A stretch of 64,000 bases of DNA from Beta vulgaris subsp. vulgaris (GCF_026745355.1 NC_079209.1:2854295-2918294), one strand, 5' to 3'. Positions 34,246-47,250 are shown, counted from the stretch's first letter. Notes: generated by a model not told the origin, from the letters alone. Made by a program: numbers and translations.

Positions 34246-37071
34246 ATGAACATTCGTCGTCTACTTTCCCTCCAACCAACGGTTCATCAACTACCATTCA
34301 AAAAAAATTCCCTCTCTCTCTTCCCAACTTCTAATTTGTCTCTTAAACAATTTCAGACAATACCCAGATTTAGCGAACAACATCAACCTGATTTATTCAT
34401 AAATTTACCCCAAAAAAGCATTCTTGTTTCAACCTTTATACCCTTCTCTGAGCATTTGTCACATTGCTGTAAGACAAAGTCCCTTGGTCCTGGATTACAA
34501 GTTCATGCTCAATTAACCAAATCTGGTTTGTTGGTAGATGCAAAACTTCGAAATCATTTGATTAGTTTGTATTCTAAGTGTCGAGTTTTCGGGTATGCCC
34601 GGAAACTGCTCGACGAAAGTCCTGAACCAGATTTAGTTTCTTGGTCAGCTATTATATCTGGGTATGTCCAAAATGGGTTGTCGAAGGAAGCTCTTTTGGC
34701 TTTCCAGGAAATGCACTCTTTGGGTATTATCTGTAACGAATTTGCATTCTCTAGTGTGCTCAAGGCTTGTGCCACTAGGGTGGATTTGAGGTATGGCAAG
34801 CAAATTCATAAGTTAGCATTGGTTGCCGGCTTTGCATCTGATGATTTTGTTGCAAATACCTTGGTTGTTGTTTATGCAAAATGCAGAGAATTTGATGATT
34901 CTAGGAGGTTGTTTGATGAAATTCCTGAAAGAAGTGTTGTTTCATGGAATGCTTTGTTTTCTTGTTATGTTCAAGGAAATTTTTTCGAAGAGGCAATTTG
35001 TTTGTTTAATGAAATGGTTTCAACTAATACTAGACCAAATGAGTTTAGTTTATCAAGTATGTTGAATGCCTGTGCAGGGAAAGGGGACGGTGATTTGGGA
35101 AGAAAGATTCACGGGTACTTGATAAAGTTTGGACATGAGGAAGATCAGTTCTCGGCAAATGCACTTGTTGATATGTATGCTAAAGTGAGGGAAATCAAAG
35201 ATGCTCTTCTTGTATTTGATAATATTTTGGAACCAGATATTGTATCTTGGAATGCCATCATTGCTGGATCCGTGCTCCAGGAAGAACATGTTTTGGCCTT
35301 GGAATTGTTTGGTGAGATGAACCATCTGGGTATATATCCAAATTTATTCACATTATCGAGTGCCCTGAAAGTATGTGCAGGATTAGGATTGAAAGAGCTG
35401 GGTCGACAGCTTCACTCCACTTTGATTAAGATGGATACAAATGCGGATTTATTCACCGGAGTTGGTTTGCTTGATATGTATTCAAAATGTAAGTCGATGG
35501 AGGAGGCAAAGGCTGTTTTCATATCAATCTTAGAAAAGGACTTGATTGCATGGAATGCTATGATCTCAGGTTACTCATCAAATGGAAACGACAAAGAAGC
35601 TTTAAGCATTTATGTTGAGATGCATAAAGAGGGAGTAAGTTTTAATAAGACCACCTTATCAGCAGTCCTGAAATCCATAACTAACTTGCAGAATATTGAA
35701 GTTTGTCAGCAAATTCATGCAATTTCATTAAAATCAGGTCTTCAATCTGATGATTATGTTGTAAATAGCCTTGTCGACTCGTATGGAAAATTTGGCAACA
35801 TAAAAGGCGCAGAAAAAATCTTTCGAGAATCCAGGATAGGAGACTTGGCATCTTTTACTTCCATGATCACGGCTTATTCTCAGTATGGGCAAGGTGAGGA
35901 AGCTCTAAAGCTTTTTAAGGAAATGCAAAGTATGAGTGTTTGGCCAGATCCTTTTGTTTGCAGTGCTCTCCTAAATGCTTGTTCAAATTTATCTGCATAT
36001 GAACAAGGAAAACAGATACATGTTCATATACTAAAACTTGGATACATGTCTGATACTTTTGCTGGAAATTCCCTAGTTAACATGTATGCTAAGTGTGGAT
36101 GTATAGATGATGCTACCCGTTCTTTCTCAAAGCTAAGTGAGAAAGGAATAGTATCATGGTCTGCTATAATCGGAGGACTTGCTCAACATGGGCACGGGAA
36201 AGAAGCCCTTCGATTATTTGATCAGATGATCAAGGATGGTGTTCACCCAAATCATGTTACTTTAGTCAGTGTCCTATGTGCATGCAGTCATGCAGGTTTG
36301 GTTGAAGAAGCCAAAGAATACTTCCAATCAATGGATAAATTATATGGCGTAGAACCCACTCAAGAACACTATGCTTGTATGATTGATATCCTTGGCCGAG
36401 CTGGGAAATTAGATGAAGCATTAGAACTTGTTAACAAAATGCCGTATGAAGCAAATGGAGCAGTTTGGGGAGCGCTTCTTGGTGCTGCAAAAATCCACAA
36501 GAACGTGGAGCTAGGGCAACGTGCAGCAGAGAGGCTTTTCATGCTTGAACCAGAGAAATCTGGGACACACATTCTGCTGGCCAACCTATATGCATCAGCT
36601 GGAATGTGGGAAAATGTATCAGATATAAGGAAAATAATGAAGGAAAATAAGGTGAAGAAGGAGCCTGGAATGAGTTGGGTTGAGGTGAAAGACAAGGTTC
36701 ACACTTTTATCGTTGGAGATAAAAGCCACCCCAGAAGTACTGAAATATATGTAAAGCTGAATGAGATAAGGGATCTCATAATAAAAGAAGGGTATGTTCC
36801 TATGCTAGAGATTGATCTCCACGATGTTGAACGAAGCGAAAAAGAGCTACTGCTTCTTCATCATAGCGAAAAACTTGCTGTTGCTTTCTCACTTATAGCA
36901 ACTCCACCAGGTTCTCCCATTAGAATTAAGAAGAATCTTCGGATTTGCTTGGACTGTCATACAGCTTTCAAGTTCATCTGTAAAGTAGTCTCTCGAGAGA
37001 TTATCGTAAGAGATTTGAACAGGTATCATCATTTCAAAGATGGTTCATGCTCTTGCCGTGATTACTGGTGA
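34246..37071 (+). CDS. PLS-class DYW pentatricopeptide repeat protein
   Basis: 941 residues, no intron. It probably binds one organellar transcript in a sequence-specific way and edits C to U. Residues 1-60 are rich in Leu, Ser, Arg and Pro and poor in acids, which suggests a mitochondrial or plastid presequence. From about residue 80 to 720 there are tandem P, L and S repeats (recurrent VSWNAIISGY, ALxLFxEM, LVDMYAKC-type blocks). E and E+ motifs follow, then a complete DYW deaminase domain: HHSEK at 872-876 (zinc and catalytic Glu), CLDC at 901-904, YHHF at 927-930, CSC at 935-937 and the terminal DYW. All deaminase residues are present, so it should be able to edit. The ATG at 34246 gives the presequence. 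Which Arabidopsis gene is the ortholog cannot be settled from memory. Confidence 0.95.
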   Translation: MNIRRLLSLQPTVHQLPFKKNSLSLFPTSNLSLKQFQTIPRFSEQHQPDLFINLPQKSILVSTFIPFSEHLSHCCKTKSLGPGLQVHAQLTKSGLLVDAKLRNHLISLYSKCRVFGYARKLLDESPEPDLVSWSAIISGYVQNGLSKEALLAFQEMHSLGIICNEFAFSSVLKACATRVDLRYGKQIHKLALVAGFASDDFVANTLVVVYAKCREFDDSRRLFDEIPERSVVSWNALFSCYVQGNFFEEAICLFNEMVSTNTRPNEFSLSSMLNACAGKGDGDLGRKIHGYLIKFGHEEDQFSANALVDMYAKVREIKDALLVFDNILEPDIVSWNAIIAGSVLQEEHVLALELFGEMNHLGIYPNLFTLSSALKVCAGLGLKELGRQLHSTLIKMDTNADLFTGVGLLDMYSKCKSMEEAKAVFISILEKDLIAWNAMISGYSSNGNDKEALSIYVEMHKEGVSFNKTTLSAVLKSITNLQNIEVCQQIHAISLKSGLQSDDYVVNSLVDSYGKFGNIKGAEKIFRESRIGDLASFTSMITAYSQYGQGEEALKLFKEMQSMSVWPDPFVCSALLNACSNLSAYEQGKQIHVHILKLGYMSDTFAGNSLVNMYAKCGCIDDATRSFSKLSEKGIVSWSAIIGGLAQHGHGKEALRLFDQMIKDGVHPNHVTLVSVLCACSHAGLVEEAKEYFQSMDKLYGVEPTQEHYACMIDILGRAGKLDEALELVNKMPYEANGAVWGALLGAAKIHKNVELGQRAAERLFMLEPEKSGTHILLANLYASAGMWENVSDIRKIMKENKVKKEPGMSWVEVKDKVHTFIVGDKSHPRSTEIYVKLNEIRDLIIKEGYVPMLEIDLHDVERSEKELLLLHHSEKLAVAFSLIATPPGSPIRIKKNLRICLDCHTAFKFICKVVSREIIVRDLNRYHHFKDGSCSCRDYW

Positions 37072-38051
37072 TATTGAATTCCAGAAGAATACAAGAATCA
37101 TCCAATATGATGTACAAAAGAATGTCCTCTTATCTTCGGAAATGTTACCTTTGTTGTATTGATCAGAAACAGAGATATGTTTTGCTGTTTCTCAGCAAAT
37201 TCTGAAATGAAATGCTTTGAGATGTCTTTTTACATAGCTTCTCTGAGGAATGATAGTTTTATCTTGGGAATTTTACCAGAAGTGGGAATAAGTATATTTT
37301 AATCATAGTTTAATACATTTCTTGCTTGGAATTGTTACTAATATGACAACCTAAAATTGCCTTTTGTCACACTCTTGGCAATTCTGGAAAGTACAACACC
37401 ACCCTCCAACAAGGTATGTGGCAGGGTTCCTACTTCCTACATTACAAACTATTCACATACACACACACCCTCCCCTAATTGAAGATTCGGTTGCAGAAGG
37501 CCGCGACCTAAGAGACAAGGACATGGAAGGCTAGTGGTATCAGCAACTGAACCAGATGCTCTAGCAAAGATTCAGTTGCAGAGTTTGGTGGCTCGAAATT
37601 GAGGGCGCCATAAGGAATCCTTTTCTTGAGACGGTTACTATGGTTTTTTAAACATCTTCTCGAGCTGCTTACACAGCAATGCAGAAGTTACATTACATTA
37701 AACTGGATATTACATGGAAGTCTACTGGAATTACATCGAATGGAAACATATGTATATGTACACCATAAACTTCTCTGCCATTCTGCTAATCTGATATGAT
37801 ACATAGATGATCAATGATGTATGTTGCACAACTCTCTTCATATCCTCCTAACCAAAACACACAAATAAAATGAAAAAAAGAAAGGGAAGTATAGGCACAC
37901 AGGCCCCCACACACAACAGACTTACTGAGATAACAGTTGTTTTGGTCGATCTGCTCCTGGGGGACAATTTGGCCTCAAGAAATTTCAGGACCCTATAACA
38001 ATCTACAGTATTTACTGATCAACAAAATTTCTGACTAATATATGACATAAT
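37072..38051. other. Convergent intergenic region between PPR and NSL1-like genes
   Basis: Holds the two opposing 3' UTRs (980 bp). No open frame or element recognised. Confidence 0.6.
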
Positions 38052-41000
38052 TTACATAGACATTGAATCCTCTGAATCTGTAATAATGGTCAACAACGAA
38101 AACTTTGTTTTTATACTGATCTTCCCACCCTGCATACACAGCTTAGCTCCAGTGACCACCCAATATCCAGGATGGTCTTCTGGGCCTCTTACCATTTCCT
38201 TGGTATCAACAATATTTGACAGTTTTGGTGCTGAAGCAGGAGCCGGGGGGCCACCAGGATAGAGGGCAGAATTTATTTCCGGCTTCTGTATCTCCGGTTG
38301 AGGATTTAATGCCCCGCTAAATCGTCCACTGATCTTTGAGAACATTCCTGATTTCCGAGAAACGGTGGTTGTTTCATCCCACTCCGATCTACGAAGTTTT
38401 GCAGAGGCCACCATAGAGAACCCTAGCCTCAGAAAGAGAATCTTCTTCATGCCACTAGATTTGACCTCAAACCATGCCCTTGTTACGATTGGGGCAGTAT
38501 CATCACTGGATAAATTATTATACTCGACTGGGGCGGTGTAAACATGGGAAAACATGCTCCACTTGATAGGTTCTATGTAGTCTTTTTGAAGATGTTCATC
38601 CTTACTATGTTGCCAGTTGTGATCATCAGAGAGTTGGATGATCTTTGGAAGAGCTGAGAGATGTTGGAGATGGATTGCTAGGCGGTCACTCCTCTTACCT
38701 TCGAGGAAAAGTCGTATTCCAGTCACAGGTCTCTCTGTGGTGTCAACTGGCACAATGTTAACATACAGCTTAGGACCCATTAAGCCATATGGCAATGATG
38801 GAGATGCATCTTTCTTGCGTCGAAGACCTAATGGAAGATCGCCATATGCGGGAGCCCACTGCCGAGGCAACTGGAACTCAAGAAATTCAGTAAGTTCTTC
38901 TATAGGAGGTTTATCTGCATATATCACTCACAATTAGATAAAAGAAAAGAGAAAATGGCTGTTCCACTTCAACCTATAAAATGAATAAGATAACTGCCAA
39001 GTGTATAAGATCACTCACATCTCAGATACAGATTCACAGCATGACTGAGAAAACCACATCCCTGGACTCCACTTAACAATGATGTTATAGGCACGAAGGA
39101 CATAGATATGACATTCGGTGACTCAGAGATAGTAGAAACCCACTGTTTGTGGGTTCCAAGATCAACCCCTCCTCTTCGAATTGCAATACTCATAAGATCC
39201 TGTAGAGAAATGGCAATTTAGATATAAATTCAGTCTCTTCAAACCATTCAACAGCATTCACATCAAGTAGTTGAAAAAAAGACCACGTAAAGCTCACATC
39301 GTTCTTTGAATGAGGAGTGACGGAGGGTCTGTTAGAGTGAGGCAAAGATGCTGGAACTTGCCAGTTACTCCGATTATTTTCCTATAAGAGAAAAAAAAAA
39401 GCCAAGAGTGAGATTTCTCTTGTAGCACATCCTGTAGAAACTTACGCAAAAACAACGAAAAATGAGAGCAAGTAGAGTTAAGGAAGTCAGGCAGAGTTTC
39501 CAGATAATAATTGATTGACTGAAGTAGAGAACACTAAATCAATCCAAAGCAAAAGCTTGCAAACACTATGGAAGATAGAGTAATATCCTACAAGTCACTT
39601 CTTTTAGCCATTACATTATTCAATATGCCTCCCAGAAATGAGAGATCAAATATACAGGTGTACGACACAATAGATATACAGCCAAAGAAAAGCAAAACCT
39701 CAAAAGGGCTAAATGAAAAAAAAAAACATATTCAAATGGAGTCCATTATGTTAAGGTACATCGATCCACACATGTTAGGTTAAGAATTTTTTTCTGTTAG
39801 AAACTCTGAATGCTTTGCATGAGCTATCAGCTTCCGCAATGAAACTTTGGCACACTCTCAAATAGTTAGATAAAGTCGCTAAAGCCTTGAAAACCTTGAA
39901 GCCTTAGCCCTCAAATGAACAAACTGAGAAGTACATCTTTTTTAGCAAAGAACCTCCAATTTTAATCATAGACTTTGGCTAAAGGAATTATCTAGAGTTG
40001 CAGCTCACAATCTTATGCTGGAGAATCTCTTCTAGGCTGTGCATTGCAACACAGCAGGCAGGATTTTACCGAAAGATCTGACTTGTATTGTAGGGTTGGA
40101 GCTACGACGCCTACCACCCTCTAAGCGCAAAAGTTGCACAAGTGAAGCATTAAGCATAGCTATTCATAGGTTCCTGAAGATCTACATATGGAATTCTTAT
40201 AAGCACATGTTGAAACTAATCAGCCCTTTCAAACCAATCAAAGCTGTGAACTTTAAGTTATAATGTGGGCATGGGAATTCCTTGAATTCTCAGCAAGAAC
40301 TATATTATGTTTTGGCCTCAAGAACTTCCACAAATCACGAATTACTGAACCTTCAATCACTCTCAAGCCATTAATTTGGATCTTCAGCATCCAAAACTTA
40401 TCATAGCCAAAGTACCATATAAGCCCCAAGGACAAAAGCTGTTACACTCTGGGATGCAGTCTGCGGAAAACCTTGCCCCTACACCCCTACTGTTGGTTGG
40501 CAAGAATCACGCTGATCAGTGACTCAATTTTCAGCTGACTCACTTAGGGCTTAGAAGTTGGAACCTTTAACATAGTTCAGGATAGACATGAAACAATACC
40601 GAGCCTTTCTCTCCCAGAAGCCTAATGGTTCTTCTTTTAAATACAAAGCCTAATGGTGATTGTACATAGCAAACGAACAATTGCTGTGATATAAAAGTGA
40701 AGAACACTGCATCATTTCACGGGGATCTAGCAGCAATATTCCATAACATGTAAGCTTTGTGCCAGTTACAGATGGATACAACGGAAACTAAAGCCAGAAA
40801 GTAGGTATTGAGACGCCATGTACCTTAGGCTTCCCATGTGCTCCGAGGTTTAGTACATTTTCAGAAAACCTTTCATCAGCAAGCTTCTTGAGCAAATTCT
40901 GAACCTCAGCTGGTTCAATATTTGAGCTTTTATGCTGCTTGATGTGTATTACATCTTTACCTCCCATCTTTACCCCAATAACAACATGGGTACCGAATTT

Positions 41001-44000
41001 GTCAATGAACCTGAAATACAAATTATTATAATGGTAAGATGCTTAAAATTTTCCAATACCAAACTAAACATTCTGATGATAGAGAAGAAAAATTTAATCA
41101 AAACTTGGAAATCTGACAAATTTCTTTTGAAACACAAAACCTCTCATACAAATAAGCGGAAAAAAAAACCCACAAGTTATAAAACCAAACTAAATTGCCA
41201 ACATAAAGGAGCACTCATCAGTGATGCAAAAGTTGCACATCCAGCAACAGCCTCCTACAAAGAAGTTCACCTGGAGAAAATAGGTACAATGGAAAAGAAA
41301 GAAAAAAAAGTGCATTCTATTGAAAATTTATGGAGTCCTCCACTAAATTTTTTCACATTGTTGACTCTTTACATCCCTACTGCCAAGTTAGCTTGATCAC
41401 TATAAAGTACTTAGATTCTTACGCAGCAAGGGCAGCAGGGTCCCATGACAAAGGCACTTCTCGTTTAATATCTTCTGAAAGGGTTATATGGGATTTTGCA
41501 AGCTCAATAGTGTAGAGAGTGATGAAACAGCCATCAAAAGCAAGGCTTTTTGTAAGGCCTGCATCCTTCTGCCAGCCACCATTGAAATCGAACATTCTAT
41601 TGAAATGACCTGAGGGAATTTTACCAGATAAGGAGTTTTCTTGATTGAAATGTTCTGACATCTGCAATACATTATAAAGCAGAGAGTTACGTTATACTCC
41701 TGTGAAGAGCAGCTGTGATGCATAGTGCAACACAGTGCCATAATAGCAATGCAACTTATATAATAATAACGCTCGAATCTTGGCTTGAGAATAATTCATT
41801 GATCAACACAAAATGCAATAGCAGATATGATCTTTTTGAAGTATTAAATCACTTTGCTGCCAACCTCTTTTATATTTGGCCATCAAAGCTACATGAGGCT
41901 TGTCAAGAAACAGGGGCATTTCATGATTCACCTAAATTACGAAAGCAAACATAAAACCTCTGTTGAATGGACCTTCCATTCAAATAAGTGTCGCACCTTA
42001 AGTATTACTTACAATCTAAGGATGATGGTTGCTTACTGAGACGAACATAGACATGTAATTTTGATACGCAAGGTCGCCTATGGTTAAACGTTGCACAACA
42101 TTGACGTACACATAATAATCTGTATTACACATCATTTCATACTCTATATGGAGTTATGGACGAGTTCCACAATCTACATTCAGTGCTCAAAGCCTCAAAT
42201 GGAAGGTTTTAAGTATTAATCTTCAATATGCATATTATGTTAACTTCGACATACAAAATCCGTTGAGACCTTAACGGCCCGTTTGGTAGTTGGTCATGAA
42301 TGGTGGTAATGGGAATGAATTTGTGTGTAAATTTGTGAAAGATATCATTGTCCATTACCATGGTAATGCTAATTTATCCTAAAGTGTCCACTTTCCTTCT
42401 TGAATTTTCATTCCCATTCAATACCACCTTCTAGGGTGGTAATGAGTGGTAATGAAAATTGCTTCCCCTTGGAGATAAAAACACAAGTTTAGGGGTGAGA
42501 TTGCTTGTCCATGGAGAAAAAAATGCCTCCCCATGGAGATTTTAAGGGTGCTTCCCTAATAAAATTACACTTAAGATCCATTCCCATTACCGCAATTTAT
42601 TAACGACTACCAAACGGGCCGTAAGTCCGTATTTACAATAAAATGGACCCCTGTTGGTTCATTTATCCGATTACTCTCGACAAGTTAACAACTACTTCAA
42701 ACTCCTTGAGTCTCTAAATAAATAATAAGCCACATTGCTATTTTAGATTATTACAAAGCACTACTTAATGCATGTTCGAGATACAAAAACATATCATGCT
42801 TAATGGAGACAAAGATGTTTCTTATAGATAGAAATGAGGATTGAGGGGAGAACATGAGATTGTTCATACCTGGATATAGGATGCAAATTGTTAGGGAGTG
42901 TTTGGTTTATATAATTTTGGTATGAGGTTTGGGTTTAGAATGAGCAAAACACATACCTAGTGTTTGTTTAATAATTTGATAGATTTAAAACCCATACCTC
43001 AAACCCATAAGGTATGGGTTTAGAATGAGCAAAACATATAACTAGTGTTTGTTTAATAATTTGATTTGATAGATTTAAAACCCATACCTCAAACCCATAA
43101 GGTATGGGGTTTAGGAACCTAAGGGGAAGGTGGGTTTGACTCATACCAGTATTAGATAGAAGAAAAAATTTCATTCCCAAATAAAACCAAACACATGCTA
43201 TTACGTATCAAGTTACAAACCTATACCACATTGATTTCATTACTGATTCCAAACTCAAACCACTACGTGAACCAAACGCCCCCGGAAGGTTTTGTTTGAT
43301 TCAACTTATTGTGAATTATCTAGAAATTATCTTATCTTATCTTATCTGAACTTATCCTACCTTATCTGAAGATACCTTATCTTATTTGAATATCTTATCT
43401 TATCCAAACTTATATTCTAGTTTATTATGTTGTCTAACTGAGTTAATCCGTTTTATTCAACTCATTATATCTCATCTGAACTTACCTTATTTTATATGAA
43501 GTTATCTTATCTTATCTGAAATTATCTTATCTTATATTATATTATCTTATCTAAAATAAATTAAAATAGGTTAAACAAAACATTTAGTCTATAGGTCTCG
43601 TTCTTCATTTTTTAACCCTACATTAGAATATGATCATTTCGCACATGAAATTCTCAACGCATTCTTTACTCCAAGCTAATCATACCTTTTTTCTAACTAT
43701 GATAAGTTACCTCTTTCTAAAATAAACAACCTTAAGATAATAAAAAAATTGCAATCATACAACATATTTCTTCCGTCTTTTTAATACTTACAAGTTACTA
43801 ATATTCTTTACAATTTGCAACTGTCTCACTTATTTAATACTTAGTTGTTGTGCACATTTTTTTATTGCGACTCCTATAACCATGTCTCACACGGGTACGT
43901 ATCCAAGTATCTGTCTCGACTCTTCTATAAAAAATTTCAATAATTCAAGTGTCAAGAATCCGACACGGATATTTGACGTGAATGGAAGAGTCTAACTAAT

Positions 44001-44327
44001 ATTACAAGTAATAAAAAAGATGAAAGTAATAAACATCCTACGTGGTAAAAAAATATTAACCTGGTTAAAAGTCAAAACATCGGAGCGAAATCGAGTACGC
44101 TCACCCTTATCAGAGTGAATAGAAGACGGAACATTAGGCACAATAATTCCACCTGGTAACACCAAATCTCTGCTTAATCTTTGATCAATCACAATCAATC
44201 TTGAATCAGACGGTCCAGCTTTACACGCTGATAATCGGAGATCCGTAGTCAGATCATACCCGTACCCGATTACCCGAACCGCTCTATCAGCTACTGATTG
44301 TGGGTCCATATTTCTCATACTACCCAT
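38052..44327 (-). CDS. NSL1: MACPF-domain protein, NSL1-like (six exons)
   Basis: A 606-residue protein of the plant MACPF family. In Arabidopsis, NSL1 and CAD1 restrain salicylate-dependent cell death, and NSL1 loss gives necrotic lesions. Exons read on the minus strand: 44327-44061, 41661-41423, 41010-40824, 39381-39298, 39199-39019, 38914-38052. All junctions are GT-AG and the frame is continuous. Seen: N-terminal block GYGYDLTTDLRLSACK, then LPGGIIVPNVP and KGERTRFRSDVL; MACPF signature FIDKFGTHVVIGVKMGG (residues 170-186); then VISMSFVPITSLLSG, FLSHAVNLYLRYKPPIEEL, LEFQLPRQWAP, GPKLYVN and, at the end, GYWVVTGAKL. No signal peptide is seen. It resembles NSL1 more than CAD1 because of the RRGGVD and RPVTGIRLFLEGK segments. 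Intron 1 (2.4 kb) carries two MITEs and a CTTAT array. The start could be Met1, Met4 or Met7. Confidence 0.93.
42275..42621. mobile_element. Tourist-like MITE in NSL1-like intron 1
   Basis: 347 bp. The ends CGGCCCGTTTGGTAGT and ACTACCAAACGGGCCG are perfect inverted repeats, flanked by TAA on both sides (42272-42274, 42622-42624). Confidence 0.92.
42894..43283. mobile_element. MITE with an internal tandem duplication, NSL1-like intron 1
   Basis: The left end GGGAGTGTTTGGTTT and the right end GAACCAAACGCCCCC are imperfect inverted repeats. Inside, a block starting GGGTTTAGAATGAGCAAAAC occurs twice in tandem (42931-43014 and 43015-43104; the second has a 6-bp insertion). No clear target duplication. 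Confidence 0.65.
43315..43560. repeat. (CTTAT)n pentanucleotide array
   Basis: Irregular CTTATCTTAT runs with CTGAA words between them, inside NSL1-like intron 1. Confidence 0.85.
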
Positions 44328-44640
44328 TTTTGTACAATTGTTGTTAGATAATAATTGATTATTGTTTGATCAATCAAATTATATGGGTAGATGATAAAAA
44401 ATGAAGGAGCTTAAAAAAATAAGTAGTGCTGAAAAAGAAGAAGAAAGGTGTGAAATAGAGTGATCATGAAGAAGAGAAGTGTGAGGTAGAGAGAAGACTG
44501 ACTCGTTTTGGGGGTGGTTGATTAGTCTTATGTTATGCGTGTTTGATTGGAGGTGTTTGTTCAATGCAGGTTCCTCCATTTTGACTCATACTTTGATTAT
44601 GGTTTGAACTTTTGGAAAAGTCATACTCCTCTCTTTAAAA
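44328..44640 (-). promoter_or_regulatory. Probable 5' UTR / promoter of the NSL1-like gene
   Basis: Upstream of the ATG; GA/CT-rich from about 44400 to 44510. No TATA box can be fixed with certainty. Confidence 0.35.
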
Positions 44641-45439
44641 AGTACTTCCTTTGTTTTTTTTCTCAATTGCAGTATTTGAATTTGTAGGGTTGTTAGACAT
44701 AAGTGTAATTTTATGTATCATGAGATATTTGGCAATTAGAATTTTGGAGTAAAAAGAGAGATTTAGATTACTTTTAAAGTTTTGATTAGTTAAAAACTTT
44801 AAAAGGAGTGTTCGGTGAAAGAGAGTTTTGGAGTAAAAGAGAGTTTTAGAGATTTTGTGCGGAGGCATAAACAACGAACGAAGATTATGCTCCTGATTAT
44901 AACTATGAACATTGAAGATTTTTGCTCCTGAGATGTAACTTTTTTTTTCAATTTCTTCTTGTTTTTGTTGATTTTTGATTTTTTATCTCACTTTTGAATT
45001 TTTGCTTTTTTTTTGTTTACCTAGTTGAAAATTACGATTGTTGAATGTTTAATATATGTTCAGTTTTTTGTTTTCATTTTCTAGATCTGATTTCTTTTTG
45101 TTTATTTTTTTTCATTCTCAGATCTGGGATTTTTAAAGCGAATTTTTTTCGATGAAGCCATGAAAACGTCGACAGAATCACAGCGAACAGCGAGCGAGTA
45201 ATTTATTTCTTTTTTTGATGATTTTTCTGTAATTTTCTCATTTTGATTTCTCCTTTTGGTTTCTGTCATTTATGTATTTTTTTGTAATTAGTTGTAAAAA
45301 AACCCTTTTACTCAATAAAACACCACTTCTATTTTTTTAAATTATTGGTTAATTTGTTTGAGTTGAAACACCAGTTGAAATTTCAGTTAATTTATTTGAG
45401 TTACGAGCTGCAATTCATGAAATTAATTTTTTTTATTAA

Positions 45440-45624
45440 AAAATAGCAATTTGTGTCTGATGTGGAGTTAAGTCCGACGCAAATCAGTGTTAGTCACCTG
45501 CGTCGCATCGTTGTCCGATGCAGATCCTGTATCCTGATCTGCGTCGAGACCTATGCCGTCAGACCCATGTCTGATGTAAATGGGTGTCTCGCATCCGACG
45601 CAAATCGTCCATTGTGTACTAGTG
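45440..45624 (-). mobile_element. Terminal part of a CACTA element
   Basis: On the minus strand the sequence begins CACTAGTACACAATGGACG at 45624, the CACTA-type end. Subterminal words TCCGACGCAAAT (45472 and 45593) and GCGTCG/GATGCAGA recur in both orientations. The opposite end was not found, so this is a partial or decayed copy. Confidence 0.6.
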
Positions 45625-45639
45625 ACTCATTTTAGAGGA

Positions 45640-46580
45640 GTGTAAAAAAGTAAAGAAAAATAAATGAGCGGTTGAGTATAGAGGGATAAATTGGAGTAAA
45701 AATTTTAGAAATTTTAAAAATGTGAATTTGGATATATGGCCAACATATTGAGACAGTTTTGAAAAAGGAAATAGTGGTAAATTATTTGGGATATGAGTAT
45801 GTATTTCAACTTTTTCTAGAAAATAAATAAGAAAATGTTATTATAAAGGATGGACTGATTAACTCGAGACATTCAATAATAGAAATGTAGCATATAATCT
45901 GAAACAAGGAAGTATTTTGTCAAACGCAAATTATTAGAATAAGTTGTCTTAATTTAATATAAAGTTAGACAAATCAAAGCCTATATTCTTATAACAAGTT
46001 CATTCCATCTCATTCTAAACAAATAATATCCATAGATATCTCACATCCTAGACGTACCTAATTTTCTTCTCCTTCCTTTGTTTCCGTTTGAATCTTGAAT
46101 TGCAACAAATTTTTTTAAAAATAACTCTGCAATATTACCTTATGCATTAAACTAGTCACTAAATGGTTTAAAGAATATGATTACTAAACGGATTAAACTG
46201 GTTACTAAATGAATTAAACTAGTCAATTATATAAAAAAAAAAGGTGATATGTTTTCTTCTTAATATTGGATTTGAGTCGTTGCCTAGTTTTAAATTAAAA
46301 CTAGGTAATCCCCTACCAACCAATTATTTGTGAAATTGTTGCTAACAATTAATATCCTTGTTTGTTTTTGTAATAATGCAACAATTATTCAAACGCTCTC
46401 CTGTATTTTTTTTTTCTTATTTAATATAGTTTTTATCTTACTCAATTTGAATCTTTACTTTTTAATTTTAGTTACATCCCCAGTTTTACCCCTATTTTTT
46501 CTTATGTTAATAGAATTTTATATTTAACATTTGTCTCACTACCCCTTTTATGATTAAGAATTCATCCCATTATCACTTTA
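45640..46580. other. AT-rich intergenic DNA
   Basis: No gene seen. A sequence near 45890-45914 (ACAAGGAAGTA) is a possible inverted partner of TACTTCCTTTGTTT at 44642, perhaps ends of an old Stowaway, but the evidence is thin. Confidence 0.4.
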
Positions 46581-46583
46581 TAA

Positions 46584-46829
46584 TCTATACTACTAAATCA
46601 GGAACAGTGCCACGTGGCGCTCTCCCTAGGGAGTTTTAGATCATGTAATCCATGTACAATAAAAAAAATTAGAAATTGCATAGCATAGGTTTTGATCCCG
46701 TGACCTCAAGTTCATGTACTAAAGTTTTAACCACTAGACCAAGTAGTATTTAGTGCTATCATATCAAAGTATAATATTAATAAATGAAAATTTTCTTACC
46801 CGGGGCGTAGCCCGGGCCTAATAACTAGT
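46584..46829 (+). mobile_element. Non-autonomous Helitron with tRNA-like insert
   Basis: 246 bp, starts TCTATACTACTAAATC and ends CTAGT, inserted between A (46583) and T (46830) with no target duplication, as for Helitrons. A GC-rich hairpin CCCGGGGCGTAGCCCGGG lies 8 bp before the CTAGT end (46799-46816). On the minus strand the middle contains TTGGTCTAGTGGTTAAAAC (A-box-like) and GGTCACGGGATCAAAACC (B-box-like), a tRNA-derived segment. Confidence 0.85.
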
Positions 46830-46934
46830 TAAATATTCCAAAAGATGATACACTAGCTCACCCATAACTTGCCAACCAGCCAAACCCTTTCAATATGGAG
46901 GAGGTGAGTCAAAAAAATGTGCGAGACAACAATT

Positions 46935-47250
46935 AGGGGTGATAATAAGCTTTAACCTGTTCGTAAACAATTCGAGCTCGCTTCGGTCAACTCGACTCAT
47001 AGTGGCTCAGTTCGAGTTTGGATTTGGCTCGAGGCCTTAACGAGTTGGCTGAGTTATGACAAGCTCGAATCGAATAGAGCTCGTTAACAGGCTTGATTAC
47101 TTTTCTTATATGAAATAGTGTATTATGTACGTATATATAATATGTTTATTCCAGATATTACAAAATAATAATTTACTAGTTTTGTTATCAATGAATAAAC
47201 TCAAATGAACACGAGCGGAGCTAACAAGAGGTCAGGCTCGGCTCGATCGA
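46935..47250. mobile_element. hAT-like fragment with CTCGA-rich repeats
   Basis: Left end AGGGGTGATAATAAGCT followed by inward-facing GAGCTCG/CTCGA words, closely like the complete element at 59991-60686. The right terminus is missing. Confidence 0.6.

Noticed and set aside
40932..41396. 154-codon plus-strand frame
   Set aside because: Antisense to exon 3 and intron 2 of the NSL1-like gene; no domain.
44641..45914. Large Stowaway hosting a CACTA element
   Set aside because: End similarity is only about 12 bp and the interior could not be tied together.
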